DNA of 23,782 nucleotides from Rhodospirillaceae bacterium CCH5-H10 (GCA_001557035.1 LSKJ01000010.1:1-23782), one strand, 5' to 3'. Positions 1 through 7,177 are shown, counted from the stretch's first letter. A program made the numbers and translations. The notes: a model not told the origin generated them from the sequence alone.

Positions 1-57
1 CTCCAGTGGCGCGTCTTCGTTCGATGCAGACAATGATCGCGCCACTGGAGTGGCGCG
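1..57. repeat. Paired inverted palindromic repeat, left end of window
   Basis: Bases 38-57 form a near-perfect palindrome: 9-bp arms CGCGCCACT and AGTGGCGCG around a central GG. Bases 1-13 are the right part of the same palindrome in the other orientation (central CC), cut by the window edge. Bases 1-13 and 38-50 are exact reverse complements, so the unit is a pair of small palindromes facing each other across a 24-nt spacer. The same unit occurs at the right end (23734-23782). It ends 27 nt before livH, leaving little room for a separate livH promoter. The structure resembles dispersed REP-type intergenic elements; a function as terminator, mRNA stabiliser or protein site cannot be told from sequence. 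Confidence 0.85.
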
Positions 58-84
58 CCCCCAGCAAATAAGACGCTGACGGAC

Positions 85-957
85 GTGTTCGATCCCGCCT
101 TTCTCTTCGCGGGCGTCCTGAACGGCCTTCTGGCCGGTGGAATCTACGTTCTCGTCGCCGTCGGGCTGACGCTGATCTACGGCGTCCTGCACATCATCAA
201 CTTCGCGCATGGCAGCCTGCTGATGCTGGCCATGTACGCCGTCTTCTACCTCTGGCGGCTGATCGGGATCGATCCCTACGCCGCTCTACCGGTGGTGATC
301 GCCGGCGCTTTCGGCTTCGGCTTCGTGCTCTACCGGCTGCTCATCGGCCGCTACAATCACGGGCGTGACGAGAACATCCTGCTGATCACGCTGGGCCTCT
401 CGATCGTGATCGACAATGTCGCGCTGCTGTTCTTCGGCGGCGACACGCAGACCATCGACGTGCCCTATGCCGGCACCTTCGTCGAGATCGGCGCCGCCTT
501 CCTGCCGCTGCCCAAGATCATCTCGTTCGGCGCCTCGCTGGTGCTCTGCGCCGCGCTCGGCCTCTACATGGCGAAGAGCGACATGGGCAAGGCCATCCGC
601 GCCGTCGCCAAGGAGAGGCAGGGCGCGCGGCTGGTCGGCATCGACGTCGAGAACGTCTTCGCCGTCTCCTACGGCATCGGCATCGCCTGCCTCGGCGCCG
701 CGGCGTGCCTGCTGATGCCGACCTATTACGTGACCCCATCCTCGGGCCATGCCTTCGTGCTGGTGGCCTTCACCATCGTCGTGCTGGGCGGCATGGGCAG
801 CTTCGCGGGTGCGGCGGTCGGCGGCTTCATCATCGGCATCACCGAATCGCTGGGCGGCCTCTTCCTGGGCGAACAGCTCGGCCAGATCGGCATCTCGCTG
901 ATCTTCATCCTGATCCTGCTTCTGAAGCCCACCGGCCTGTTCGGGAGCAAGGCGTGA
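85..957 (+). CDS. livH: Branched-chain amino acid-type ABC transporter permease LivH
   Basis: Inner-membrane permease of a LivHMGF-type ABC importer, which moves branched-chain amino acids or, in many soil Alphaproteobacteria, other amides, aromatics or short acids. The 290-residue protein has the family's usual length and about eight hydrophobic segments. It opens with the typical LivH stretch GLLAGGIYVLVAVGLTLIYG, followed by INFAHGS. The late segment VVLGGMGSFAGAAVGGFIIG matches the conserved LivH loop thought to contact the ATPase. The start is GTG; the ribosome site (GGAC) is poor, and no better in-frame start is visible. It overlaps livM by 4 nt (GTGA). The binding protein (LivK) is not in the window and may lie to the left, beyond the repeat. 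Family assignment is firm; substrate unknown. Confidence 0.93.
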   Translation: MFDPAFLFAGVLNGLLAGGIYVLVAVGLTLIYGVLHIINFAHGSLLMLAMYAVFYLWRLIGIDPYAALPVVIAGAFGFGFVLYRLLIGRYNHGRDENILLITLGLSIVIDNVALLFFGGDTQTIDVPYAGTFVEIGAAFLPLPKIISFGASLVLCAALGLYMAKSDMGKAIRAVAKERQGARLVGIDVENVFAVSYGIGIACLGAAACLLMPTYYVTPSSGHAFVLVAFTIVVLGGMGSFAGAAVGGFIIGITESLGGLFLGEQLGQIGISLIFILILLLKPTGLFGSKA

Positions 958-1916
958 ACCGCGCCGTCCTTCTGTGCGCGCTGGGCCTCACGGCGGCCCT
1001 CGCCTACCCGCTGCTGGTCCCGAACTACCTCGTGACCATCGGCATGCTGGTCTTCTTCACGGCCTTCATCGGCCAGTCGTGGAACATCGCCGGCGGCTTC
1101 GCGGGCCAGACCTCGTTCGGCCATGTCGTGTTCTTCGGCACCGGCGCCTACACCTCGACCATCCTGCAGGTCACTTATGGCTGGAATCCCTGGCTTGCCT
1201 GGCCCGCCGCCATGGCGGCGGGCGGCGCCGTCGGCTGGATGATTGCCGTGCTGTCCTTCCGGGCCGGTTTGCGCGGTTCCTACTTCGCGCTGATCACGCT
1301 GGCCTTCGCCGAAGTCTTCCGCATCCTCGCCAACTCGGTGCCCTTCACCAAGGGCGGGCTCGGCATGCTGATCAAGGCCGACCCGCGGCCGATCAACTTC
1401 CAGTTCAAGGACCCGATCTGGGTCTATTACCTAGCGCTGCTGCTCTGCATCGTCTCACTGCTGATCGCCTGGCAGCTTACGCGCAGCCGCTTCGGCGCGC
1501 GGCTGGTGGCGATCCGCGAGAACGAGGATGCGGCGCGGGCGCTGGGCATCGACGTCTTCGCCGAAAAGGTGAAGGTGCTCACTTTGTCCGGCGCGATGTG
1601 CGCGGCCGGCGGCACCTTCTATGCGCAGAAGTATCTCTACATCGATCCCGGCATCGCCTTCGGCGTCGACAAGTCGGTCGAGATGCTGCTGGTCAGCATG
1701 GTGGGCGGCGCGGGCACGATCTTCGGGCCGCTGATCGGCTCGTTCACGCTGATGGGCATCAACGAGGTGACGCGGTGGCTCGCCAGCGTCGTGCCGGCGC
1801 TCAAGAACGTCCAGCCGCTCAGCCTGATCGTCTACGGCATCATGTTGATCCTGATCGTGGCGCGGCTGCCCGACGGGCTGATGAGCCTGTTCCGCAGGAA
1901 GCCGCGCCATGCTTGA
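954..1916 (+). CDS. livM: Branched-chain amino acid-type ABC transporter permease LivM
   Basis: Second inner-membrane permease of the LivHMGF importer, 320 residues, close to the family norm. I place the start at GTG 954, overlapping the livH stop (GTGA) and preceded by GGGAG at 943-947; the open frame extends further upstream only because it reads through livH. Family hallmarks include GQSWNIAGGFAGQTSFGHV near residues 40-60, the multi-segment hydrophobic pattern, and the ATPase-contact region RENEDAARALGIDVFAEKVK near residue 190. It overlaps livG by 8 nt, so translation is probably coupled across the operon. Substrate cannot be predicted without the binding protein. Confidence 0.93.
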   Translation: MNRAVLLCALGLTAALAYPLLVPNYLVTIGMLVFFTAFIGQSWNIAGGFAGQTSFGHVVFFGTGAYTSTILQVTYGWNPWLAWPAAMAAGGAVGWMIAVLSFRAGLRGSYFALITLAFAEVFRILANSVPFTKGGLGMLIKADPRPINFQFKDPIWVYYLALLLCIVSLLIAWQLTRSRFGARLVAIRENEDAARALGIDVFAEKVKVLTLSGAMCAAGGTFYAQKYLYIDPGIAFGVDKSVEMLLVSMVGGAGTIFGPLIGSFTLMGINEVTRWLASVVPALKNVQPLSLIVYGIMLILIVARLPDGLMSLFRRKPRHA

Positions 1917-2637
1917 GGTGCGCGAGGTCTCCAAGAACTTCGGCGGCCTGAAAGCCGTGGACCGCGCCTCGCTCGACGTAGCCCGCGGCGAGATCGTGGG
2001 CCTGATCGGGCCCAACGGCGCCGGCAAGACGACCCTGTTCGCGACCATCGCGGGCTTTCACCGGCCCGATGCCGGCACGGTTACCTTCGAGGGTAAGCCG
2101 ATCACCGGCCTGGCGCCGCACCGCGTCTGTGCGGCCGGCATGGTCCGCACCTTTCAGATCACACAGCCTTTCGCGGGCATCAGCGTGCGCGAGAACATCA
2201 TGGTCGGCGCCTATCTGCACACGGCCGACCGCCGCCTCGCCGCGCGCGAGGCCGAGGCGGTGGCAAGCCTGGTCGGCATGAAGGACCAGCTCGACCAGCG
2301 CGGCGCCGACCTCACCGTCGCCGGCCGCAAGCGGCTCGAACTGGCACGCGCCCTTGCCACGGGACCGCGTCTCCTCCTGCTCGACGAGGTGATGGCCGGG
2401 CTCAATCCGACGGAGATCGTCGAAATCGTCGGCGTCATCCGCAACATCTGCGTCTCCGGCGTCACCATCCTGCTGATCGAGCACGTCATGCAGGCCGTGA
2501 CCTCGCTCGCCGAGCGGGTCTATGTGCTGAACCAGGGGCGCATGATCGCCGAAGGAACGCCGGCCGCCATCGCCGACAACGAACAGGTCATCGAAGCCTA
2601 TCTCGGCCACGGTGCCGCCAAGGTGCTCCGTGCGTGA
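1909..2637 (+). CDS. livG: ABC transporter ATP-binding protein LivG
   Basis: First cytoplasmic ATPase of the importer, 242 residues. Walker A is GPNGAGKTT (about residues 34-42), Walker B is LLLLDEVMAGLNP (about 157-169), and the H-loop is LLIEH. The signature stretch, usually LSYGQQRRLEIARAL in LivG, reads LTVAGRKRLELARAL, so the S-G-G/Y-G core is altered while the following helix is kept. Variants of this kind occur in some LivG-like subfamilies as far as I recall. The ATG start lies inside the end of livM. A 13-nt stretch at its 3' end (2621-2633) is repeated at the livF start. Confidence 0.92.
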   Translation: MLEVREVSKNFGGLKAVDRASLDVARGEIVGLIGPNGAGKTTLFATIAGFHRPDAGTVTFEGKPITGLAPHRVCAAGMVRTFQITQPFAGISVRENIMVGAYLHTADRRLAAREAEAVASLVGMKDQLDQRGADLTVAGRKRLELARALATGPRLLLLDEVMAGLNPTEIVEIVGVIRNICVSGVTILLIEHVMQAVTSLAERVYVLNQGRMIAEGTPAAIADNEQVIEAYLGHGAAKVLRA

Positions 2638-2650
2638 GACCGTGACCTCG

Positions 2651-2668
2651 CGCGCCGATGACGGCGCG
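2651..2668 (+). other. Small intercistronic hairpin between livG and livF
   Basis: Arms CGCGCC (2651-2656) and GGCGCG (2663-2668) enclose a 6-nt loop. The hairpin sits between the livG stop and the livF ribosome site (GGGAGAGG, which starts at its last base). No T-run follows, so it is unlikely to be a terminator. It could modulate mRNA stability or livF translation, or be chance in GC-rich DNA. Confidence 0.35.
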
Positions 2669-2681
2669 GGAGAGGTGCTCC

Positions 2682-3383
2682 GTGCTTGAGATCACGGGAC
2701 TTCGCGCCGGCTACGGCGTCATCGAGGTGCTGCGCGGCGTCGACCTCGCCGTCGGCGCGGGCGAGATCGTGGCCCTGCTGGGCAGCAACGGCGCGGGCAA
2801 GTCGACGCTCAACAACAACGTCTCCGGCCTCTACCGCCCGCGCGGCGGCTCGATCCGCTTCGATGGAAACGAGATCACGAGCGCTTCGTCCATGCACATC
2901 GTCGAGGCGGGTCTGGTGCAGGTGCCGGAAGGCCGCCGCGTCTTTCCCAACCTGTCGGTGCGCGACAATCTCGAGCTCGGCGGCTATCGCCGCGGCAAGC
3001 CCAACCGCGCCGCCAACCTGGAGCGCGTGCTGGAAACCTTCCCGCGTCTGCGCGAGCGGCTGACGCAATCGGCCGGCACACTATCCGGCGGCGAGCAGCA
3101 GATGCTGGCGATCGGCCGCGGCCTGATGAGCGAGCCGCGCCTGCTGATCCTCGACGAGCCGTCACTCGGCCTGTCGCCTCTCCTCGTCGAGGAAATGTTC
3201 GGCCTGATCGGCCGCCTCAACCAACAGGGCCTCGCGATCCTGCTGGTCGAGCAGAACGTCGTGCAGTCACTCACCATCGCCCACCGTGCCTACGTGCTGG
3301 AGAACGGCCGCATCGCGTTATCCGGCAGCGCCGCCGACCTCGCCCGCGATCCCGACCTGCGACGCAGCTATCTCGGTCACTGA
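2682..3383 (+). CDS. livF: ABC transporter ATP-binding protein LivF
   Basis: Second ATPase of the LivHMGF importer, 233 residues from the chosen start, matching the usual LivF length. Walker A is GSNGAGKST, the signature is an intact LSGGEQQMLAIGR, Walker B is LLILDEPSLGLSP, and the H-loop region is LLVEQN. I prefer GTG 2682 over ATG 2658 because GGGAGAGG (2668-2675) sits 6 nt upstream of it and homologues begin near VLEITGL. The residues after Walker A (LNNNVSGL) are unusual: LivF normally has a TLLRTISGL-like sequence here. It converges on the flavoprotein gene with only 4 nt between the two stops. Family call firm; the exact start is likely. Confidence 0.92.
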   Translation: MLEITGLRAGYGVIEVLRGVDLAVGAGEIVALLGSNGAGKSTLNNNVSGLYRPRGGSIRFDGNEITSASSMHIVEAGLVQVPEGRRVFPNLSVRDNLELGGYRRGKPNRAANLERVLETFPRLRERLTQSAGTLSGGEQQMLAIGRGLMSEPRLLILDEPSLGLSPLLVEEMFGLIGRLNQQGLAILLVEQNVVQSLTIAHRAYVLENGRIALSGSAADLARDPDLRRSYLGH

Positions 3384-3387
3384 CCGA

Positions 3388-4542
3388 TCAGGCGGACTCG
3401 CCCGCGACCCAGCCGCTCGACCAGGCCCACTGGAAATTGTAGCCGCCCAGCCAGCCGGTGACGTCGACGGCCTCGCCGATCGCGTAGAGGCCCGGGACCT
3501 TCTTCGCTTCCATCGTCTTCGAGGAAAGGCAGTCGGTGTCGATGCCGCCCAAGGTGACTTCGGCCTTGGCGTAGCCCTCGGTGCCGGTCGGCACGAAGGT
3601 CCAGAGCTTGAGCCGGTTCGCGAGCGTTTCGAGATCGCGGTCGCGCTGGCCTGCCATGGTGCCTTCGTTCGCAAGACTTTGCGCCAGCCGCTGCGGCAGG
3701 ATTTCCGCGAGGATGGTGCGCATCTCGGCCTTGGGCCGCGTCCGCTTGCGCTCCTTCAGGAAGGACGCGGCATCGAGGTCGGGCAGCAGGTCGACGGTGA
3801 TTTCCTGTCCGGGCTTCCAGTAGGACGAGACTTGCAGGATTGCCGGACCCGACAGACCGCGATGGGTGAAGAGCAGCGCCTCGCGGAAGCGCGCACGACC
3901 GCAGCGTGCCTCGACGTCGAGCGCCACGCCGCTGATCTCCGGCACGGGCAGCGTGAGCGGCACCAGCGCCGGGCGCGTCTCGGTAATGCGCAATTTGAAC
4001 TGACGCGCGATCTCGTGCGCCAGGCCGGTCGCGCCCATCTTCGGAATCGAAAGCCCCCCGGTCGCCAGCACCACTGACGCCGCGGAGAAGTCGCCACGGT
4101 CCGTTGCCACGGTGAAGCGATCGGACTTCTCGACGCGCGTGACCTTGTGCTCGACGCGCACGTCGACGCCCACAGCCTCGCATTCGTCCAGAAGCATCTT
4201 CACGATCTGGCGTGCCGAACCGTCGCAGAAGAGCTGGCCCAGCGTCTTCTCGTGCCAGGCAATCCCGTGCCTGTTCACCAGTTCGATGAAGTCGTGCTGC
4301 GTGTAGCGGGCCAGCGCCGATTTGCAGAAATGCGGATTGGCCGAGAGGAACGCTTCCGGCCGTGCGTCGAGGTTGGTGAAGTTGCAGCGCCCGCCCCCCG
4401 AGATCAGGATCTTCTTGCCGACCTTCTCGGCATGGTCGAGCAGCAGGACCTTGCGCCCGCGCTGGCCCGCCCGCATCGCGCACATCAGCCCCGCGGCGCC
4501 GCCGCCCAGCACGACGACGTCGAAAGCCTGCGGGTGGCTCAC
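3388..4542 (-). CDS. BaiN/HI0933-type NAD(P)/FAD-dependent oxidoreductase
   Basis: A 384-residue flavoprotein of the HI0933/YhiN/BaiN group (TIGR00275-like). The FAD-binding motif VVVLGGGAAGLMCA is at residues 9-22. The group's diagnostic KVGKKILISGGGRCNFTN follows near residues 40-58. The C-terminal flavin contact reads GLYAIGEAVDVTGWLGGYNFQWAWSSG (described here as the GEAxDVTGxxGGYNxQ motif). Relatives reduce alkenes in bile-acid dehydroxylation (BaiN) or have unknown roles, so the substrate is unknown. The start is GTG, overlapping the crcB stop by 4 nt (GTGA), which makes it the last gene of a tightly coupled minus-strand operon. Earlier 'aminoacetone oxidase' labels for this family are not well supported. 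Confidence 0.88.
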   Translation of the reverse strand: MSHPQAFDVVVLGGGAAGLMCAMRAGQRGRKVLLLDHAEKVGKKILISGGGRCNFTNLDARPEAFLSANPHFCKSALARYTQHDFIELVNRHGIAWHEKTLGQLFCDGSARQIVKMLLDECEAVGVDVRVEHKVTRVEKSDRFTVATDRGDFSAASVVLATGGLSIPKMGATGLAHEIARQFKLRITETRPALVPLTLPVPEISGVALDVEARCGRARFREALLFTHRGLSGPAILQVSSYWKPGQEITVDLLPDLDAASFLKERKRTRPKAEMRTILAEILPQRLAQSLANEGTMAGQRDRDLETLANRLKLWTFVPTGTEGYAKAEVTLGGIDTDCLSSKTMEAKKVPGLYAIGEAVDVTGWLGGYNFQWAWSSGWVAGESA

Positions 4543-4916
4543 GCCAGCGCCTTGCCCATGATCCAGAGCGCGGCAGCGAGCCCTGCGATGGCGCCGGCGA
4601 CCGAACCGCCGACATAGAGCGCCGCCATCAGGTATTCATGTCGCTCCCACAGCAGCACCGCGTCGAGCGAGAAGGCGGAGAAGGTCGTGAAGCCGCCCAT
4701 GATCCCGGTGGCAAGGAACAGCCGGTAATGCGCGGCCGCGCCCATGCGCTCGGCGAACCAGCCGGTGATCAGGCCCATCACGATCGAGCCCAGGATGTTG
4801 ATCACCAGCGTGTGCCAGGGGAAGTGCGAGCCCAGCAACCGCGCCACCCAGATGTTCATGCCGTGGCGCGCTGCGCCCCCGATGCCCGCGCCCACGAAGA
4901 CGATCAGGTAACTCAT
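4539..4916 (-). CDS. crcB: Fluoride efflux channel CrcB/Fluc
   Basis: A 125-residue four-helix membrane protein of the CrcB/Fluc family, which forms dual-topology dimers that export fluoride. Family motifs are GAGIGGAARHG at the N terminus (usually GGxxRY), the conserved Asn in LVINILGS of helix 2, and GIMGGFTTFSAFSLD in helix 3, carrying the Phe-box and the sodium-binding break. The ATG overlaps the stop of the upstream hydrolase gene (ATGA), and its own stop overlaps the flavoprotein start. I saw no fluoride riboswitch in front of it or in front of the operon, so expression probably follows the operon and not fluoride directly. Confidence 0.93.
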   Translation of the reverse strand: MSYLIVFVGAGIGGAARHGMNIWVARLLGSHFPWHTLVINILGSIVMGLITGWFAERMGAAAHYRLFLATGIMGGFTTFSAFSLDAVLLWERHEYLMAALYVGGSVAGAIAGLAAALWIMGKALA

Positions 4917-5932
4917 CGGCGCCCGCCTCCGAACTTCGTCTTCCAGTCGGGCACAGCACCGGCGAACGGCAACGCCGTCGCTTCGTAGACGCCACGCGCC
5001 ACCGCCCGCGCCAGACAGTCGGCCGCCACGGTGCCCAGCTCCGTCAGAACCGGCGGATCGCCGCCGCGGCCCGCCTTGCCGGTCGCGGCGGCGAACACCG
5101 TGTCGCCGTCGTTCGGCGCATGCACCGGACGCAGCGACTTCGACAGCCCGTCATTGGCCATGATGGCGAGACGCTTGCACTCTGCCTTAGTGAGGGTCGC
5201 ATCCGTCGCGACGAGGGCGATGGTGGTCGCCGTCACCGGCAGCGGCTGGCCCTTGAAGCGCATCCTGAGCGCGTCTTCGGGCAACTTCGCCGGCCAGCCG
5301 AGGCCACCGAACTCGTCACCCTGCTCGTAGGCGCCGGCCCAGAAATGCGGGCCGCTGCCGATCGTCGCCGCGCCCACCGCATTCACCGCAACGAGCGCGC
5401 CGACGGTGAAGCCCTGGCTCGTCTTCGCGCTGGTCGAACCCAGCCCGCCCTTCAGGCCGGCCGTCGTCGCGCCGACGCCCGCGCCTGCGGTGCCCAGCGC
5501 GAATTCGTGCGATGCCACCAGAGCGGCGTCGCGGCCGAGATCCCAATAAGGCGGCTTGTGCTTCACCGGCTCGCGCATCCAGTCCTTTTCGCCGCCGTTG
5601 ATCAGGTCGAACAGGATCGCCTGCACCGCGACCGGAATGGCGAGACCGCCGAACGTCCGCCCCTGTCCACGCTGGCAGAGCACCGCCGAGGCGCCGCCCG
5701 CCGCGTCGAGCCCATAGACCGAGCCGCCCGACAGGACGACCGCATCGATCGCCTGGCCCACCGCCTCGGGTTCGAGCGAAGTGGCCATGCGGTCGCCCGG
5801 CGCCCCGCCCAGGGTCGAGATGCTGGCGATTGCGCCCTCCTCGAAGATCGCGACGGTGGCACCCGTGGCCGCGCGCATGTCCTGGGCGTTGCCGACCAGC
5901 ACGCCCGGCACATCGGTGATCAGGTTCCTCAC
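4913..5932 (-). CDS. P1-family N-terminal-nucleophile hydrolase (DmpA/NylC-like)
   Basis: A 339-residue member of peptidase family S58/P1 (DmpA L-aminopeptidase/D-esterase, BapA beta-peptidyl aminopeptidase, NylC nylon oligomer hydrolase). These self-cleave to expose an N-terminal Ser or Thr that hydrolyses amide bonds. Recognisable blocks are ITDVPGVLVGNAQD at the N terminus, VVLSGGSVYGLDAAGG (residues 65-80), and TTIALVATDATLTKAECKRL (236-255), where T236 is the probable nucleophile. Residue 235, before the cleavage point, is Ala; Asn-Thr or Gly-Ser is known in studied enzymes. HAPNDGDTVFAAATG follows. The start is GTG, overlapping the SDR stop (GTGA). Substrate unknown; there is no signal peptide, so it is probably cytoplasmic. 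Confidence 0.88.
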   Translation of the reverse strand: MRNLITDVPGVLVGNAQDMRAATGATVAIFEEGAIASISTLGGAPGDRMATSLEPEAVGQAIDAVVLSGGSVYGLDAAGGASAVLCQRGQGRTFGGLAIPVAVQAILFDLINGGEKDWMREPVKHKPPYWDLGRDAALVASHEFALGTAGAGVGATTAGLKGGLGSTSAKTSQGFTVGALVAVNAVGAATIGSGPHFWAGAYEQGDEFGGLGWPAKLPEDALRMRFKGQPLPVTATTIALVATDATLTKAECKRLAIMANDGLSKSLRPVHAPNDGDTVFAAATGKAGRGGDPPVLTELGTVAADCLARAVARGVYEATALPFAGAVPDWKTKFGGGRR

Positions 5933-6681
5933 GTCAGGAACTCGCCGCCGTTCACATGGATGGTCTGGCCGGTGATGAAGGTGCCGTCCGGTCCGACCAG
6001 CAGCCGCACCATGGCGGCGATCTCCTCGACCGTGCCGAAGCGCTTGAGCGGGATGGGGCGGTTCACGCGGTTAGGCGGTGCGGCGCCCGCCGACGCGCCG
6101 CGCGTGGTGTCGATGGCGCCCGGCGCCAGCGCGTTGCAGGTGATCCCGTGCGGCGCCAGCTCGACCGCCAGCGCCCGCATCAGCCCTTCGAGTCCCGACT
6201 TCGAGGCCGAGACGTGACAGCGGTTGGGCGTGCCGACATGTGTGGAGATACCCGACAGGGCCACGAAGGCGCCGCCGCCGCGCGCCACCATCTGCGGCAC
6301 GATCGCCTTGCCCAGCAGGAAGGCGCCATCGAGCGCGACCGACATGATCTCGCGCCATTCGTCGAACGACATGTCGAGGAAGGAGGTCTGGCGGCGCAGG
6401 CCGGCATTGCTGACGAGGATGTCGACGCCACCGAATTTCGCGGCGGCCTCCGCGGCGAGACGCGGCGGCACGGCGGGATCGGAGACATCGCCCATCGCCG
6501 CCATCGCCTTCCCGCCAGCCGCCTCGATCTCGGCGACCACGGCATCGACCGCCGCCTTGTCGGACCGGCCGTTGACCACGATCGCCGCACCGTCGCGCGC
6601 CAGGGTCAGCGCGATCGTGCGGCCGATATTCTTGCCCGCGCCCGTCACCAGCGCGACTTTGCCTTGCAGGGGTAATGACAT
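5929..6681 (-). CDS. SDR-family oxidoreductase lacking the catalytic Tyr
   Basis: A 250-residue short-chain dehydrogenase/reductase fold protein. The cofactor motif TGAGKNIGR is at residues 13-21, the conserved NAG at 92-94, Ser143 is in the usual active-site place, and the C terminus TGQTIHVNGGEFLT is classical. The YxxxK motif is broken: residues 155-161 read CHVSASK, so Lys161 is present but the Tyr position (157) is Val, with His156 next to it. It may bind NAD(P) without standard catalysis, use His instead, or belong to a divergent subfamily. The ATG is 2 nt from a strong hairpin (6683-6724) that contains the ribosome site. It is the first of four overlapping genes. Confidence 0.9.
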   Translation of the reverse strand: MSLPLQGKVALVTGAGKNIGRTIALTLARDGAAIVVNGRSDKAAVDAVVAEIEAAGGKAMAAMGDVSDPAVPPRLAAEAAAKFGGVDILVSNAGLRRQTSFLDMSFDEWREIMSVALDGAFLLGKAIVPQMVARGGGAFVALSGISTHVGTPNRCHVSASKSGLEGLMRALAVELAPHGITCNALAPGAIDTTRGASAGAAPPNRVNRPIPLKRFGTVEEIAAMVRLLVGPDGTFITGQTIHVNGGEFLT

Positions 6682-6682
6682 G

Positions 6683-6724
6683 CGATCTCCGCCCAGGGTC
6701 CGGCGGGGACCCTAGCGGAGATCG
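6683..6724 (-). promoter_or_regulatory. Nested hairpin covering the SDR ribosome binding site
   Basis: An outer 10-bp perfect stem (6683-6692 with 6715-6724) and an inner 7-bp perfect stem (6695-6701 with 6707-6713) enclose a 5-nt loop, separated only by a 2-versus-1-nt internal loop. On the minus strand the 3' arm is GCGGAGATCG, directly before CATG. The ribosome site GGAG (5 nt before the SDR ATG) is therefore inside the stem. It lies 3' of the CBS-protein gene on the same strand, so it could act as a terminator for that gene, but no T-run follows. Control of initiation of the SDR operon by RNA folding is an inference. Confidence 0.6.
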
Positions 6725-6745
6725 TCCACGAACTTAAGCGCGGCG

Positions 6746-7177
6746 CTAGCCGGCGACGATGTAGGCGCGCAGCGCTTCGGTTTCATGGCGCGCTTCCTCG
6801 AGCCGAGCCTTCACCACGTCGCCGATCGAGATCAGCCCGAGCAATTCGCCGTGCCGCACCACCGGAAGGTGGCGGAAGCGGCCACGGGTCATGATCTCCA
6901 TGATCTCGTCGATCGAAGCGTCGGGATCGCATGTCACGACCTCGCGCGTCATGACGGCCCGTGCCTCGAACTCCAGGGCCGCCGCGCCATGGCCGGCGAA
7001 GGACTGGACGAGATCGCGCTCCGACACGATGCCCGCGACGGCGCCCTCGTCGTCGAGGACCAGCACCGAACCTATGCGACGCGTGCTCAATTGCTGGGCG
7101 ATCTGGCCCACCGTGGTGCCCGGTGTGACCGTGAAAACGAGACCGCCCTTACGCGACAGGATATCGGAGACGAACAT
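6746..7177 (-). CDS. CBS-domain pair protein
   Basis: A 143-residue cytoplasmic protein made of two CBS domains (about residues 8-65 and 72-132), with typical repeats TVGQIAQQLSTRRIGSVLVLD, GIVSERDLVQSF, SIDEIMEIMTRGRFRHLPVV and GLISIGDVVKA (described piecewise). Such stand-alone CBS pairs bind adenosine-containing ligands (AMP, ATP, NADH or SAM) and act as energy or redox sensors on partners. I place the start at ATG 7177 because AGGGGGGAA lies 4-5 nt before it; the 14 extra upstream codons lack support. It is 64 nt upstream of the SDR on the same strand, and divergent from queC. Confidence 0.85.
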   Translation of the reverse strand: MFVSDILSRKGGLVFTVTPGTTVGQIAQQLSTRRIGSVLVLDDEGAVAGIVSERDLVQSFAGHGAAALEFEARAVMTREVVTCDPDASIDEIMEIMTRGRFRHLPVVRHGELLGLISIGDVVKARLEEARHETEALRAYIVAG

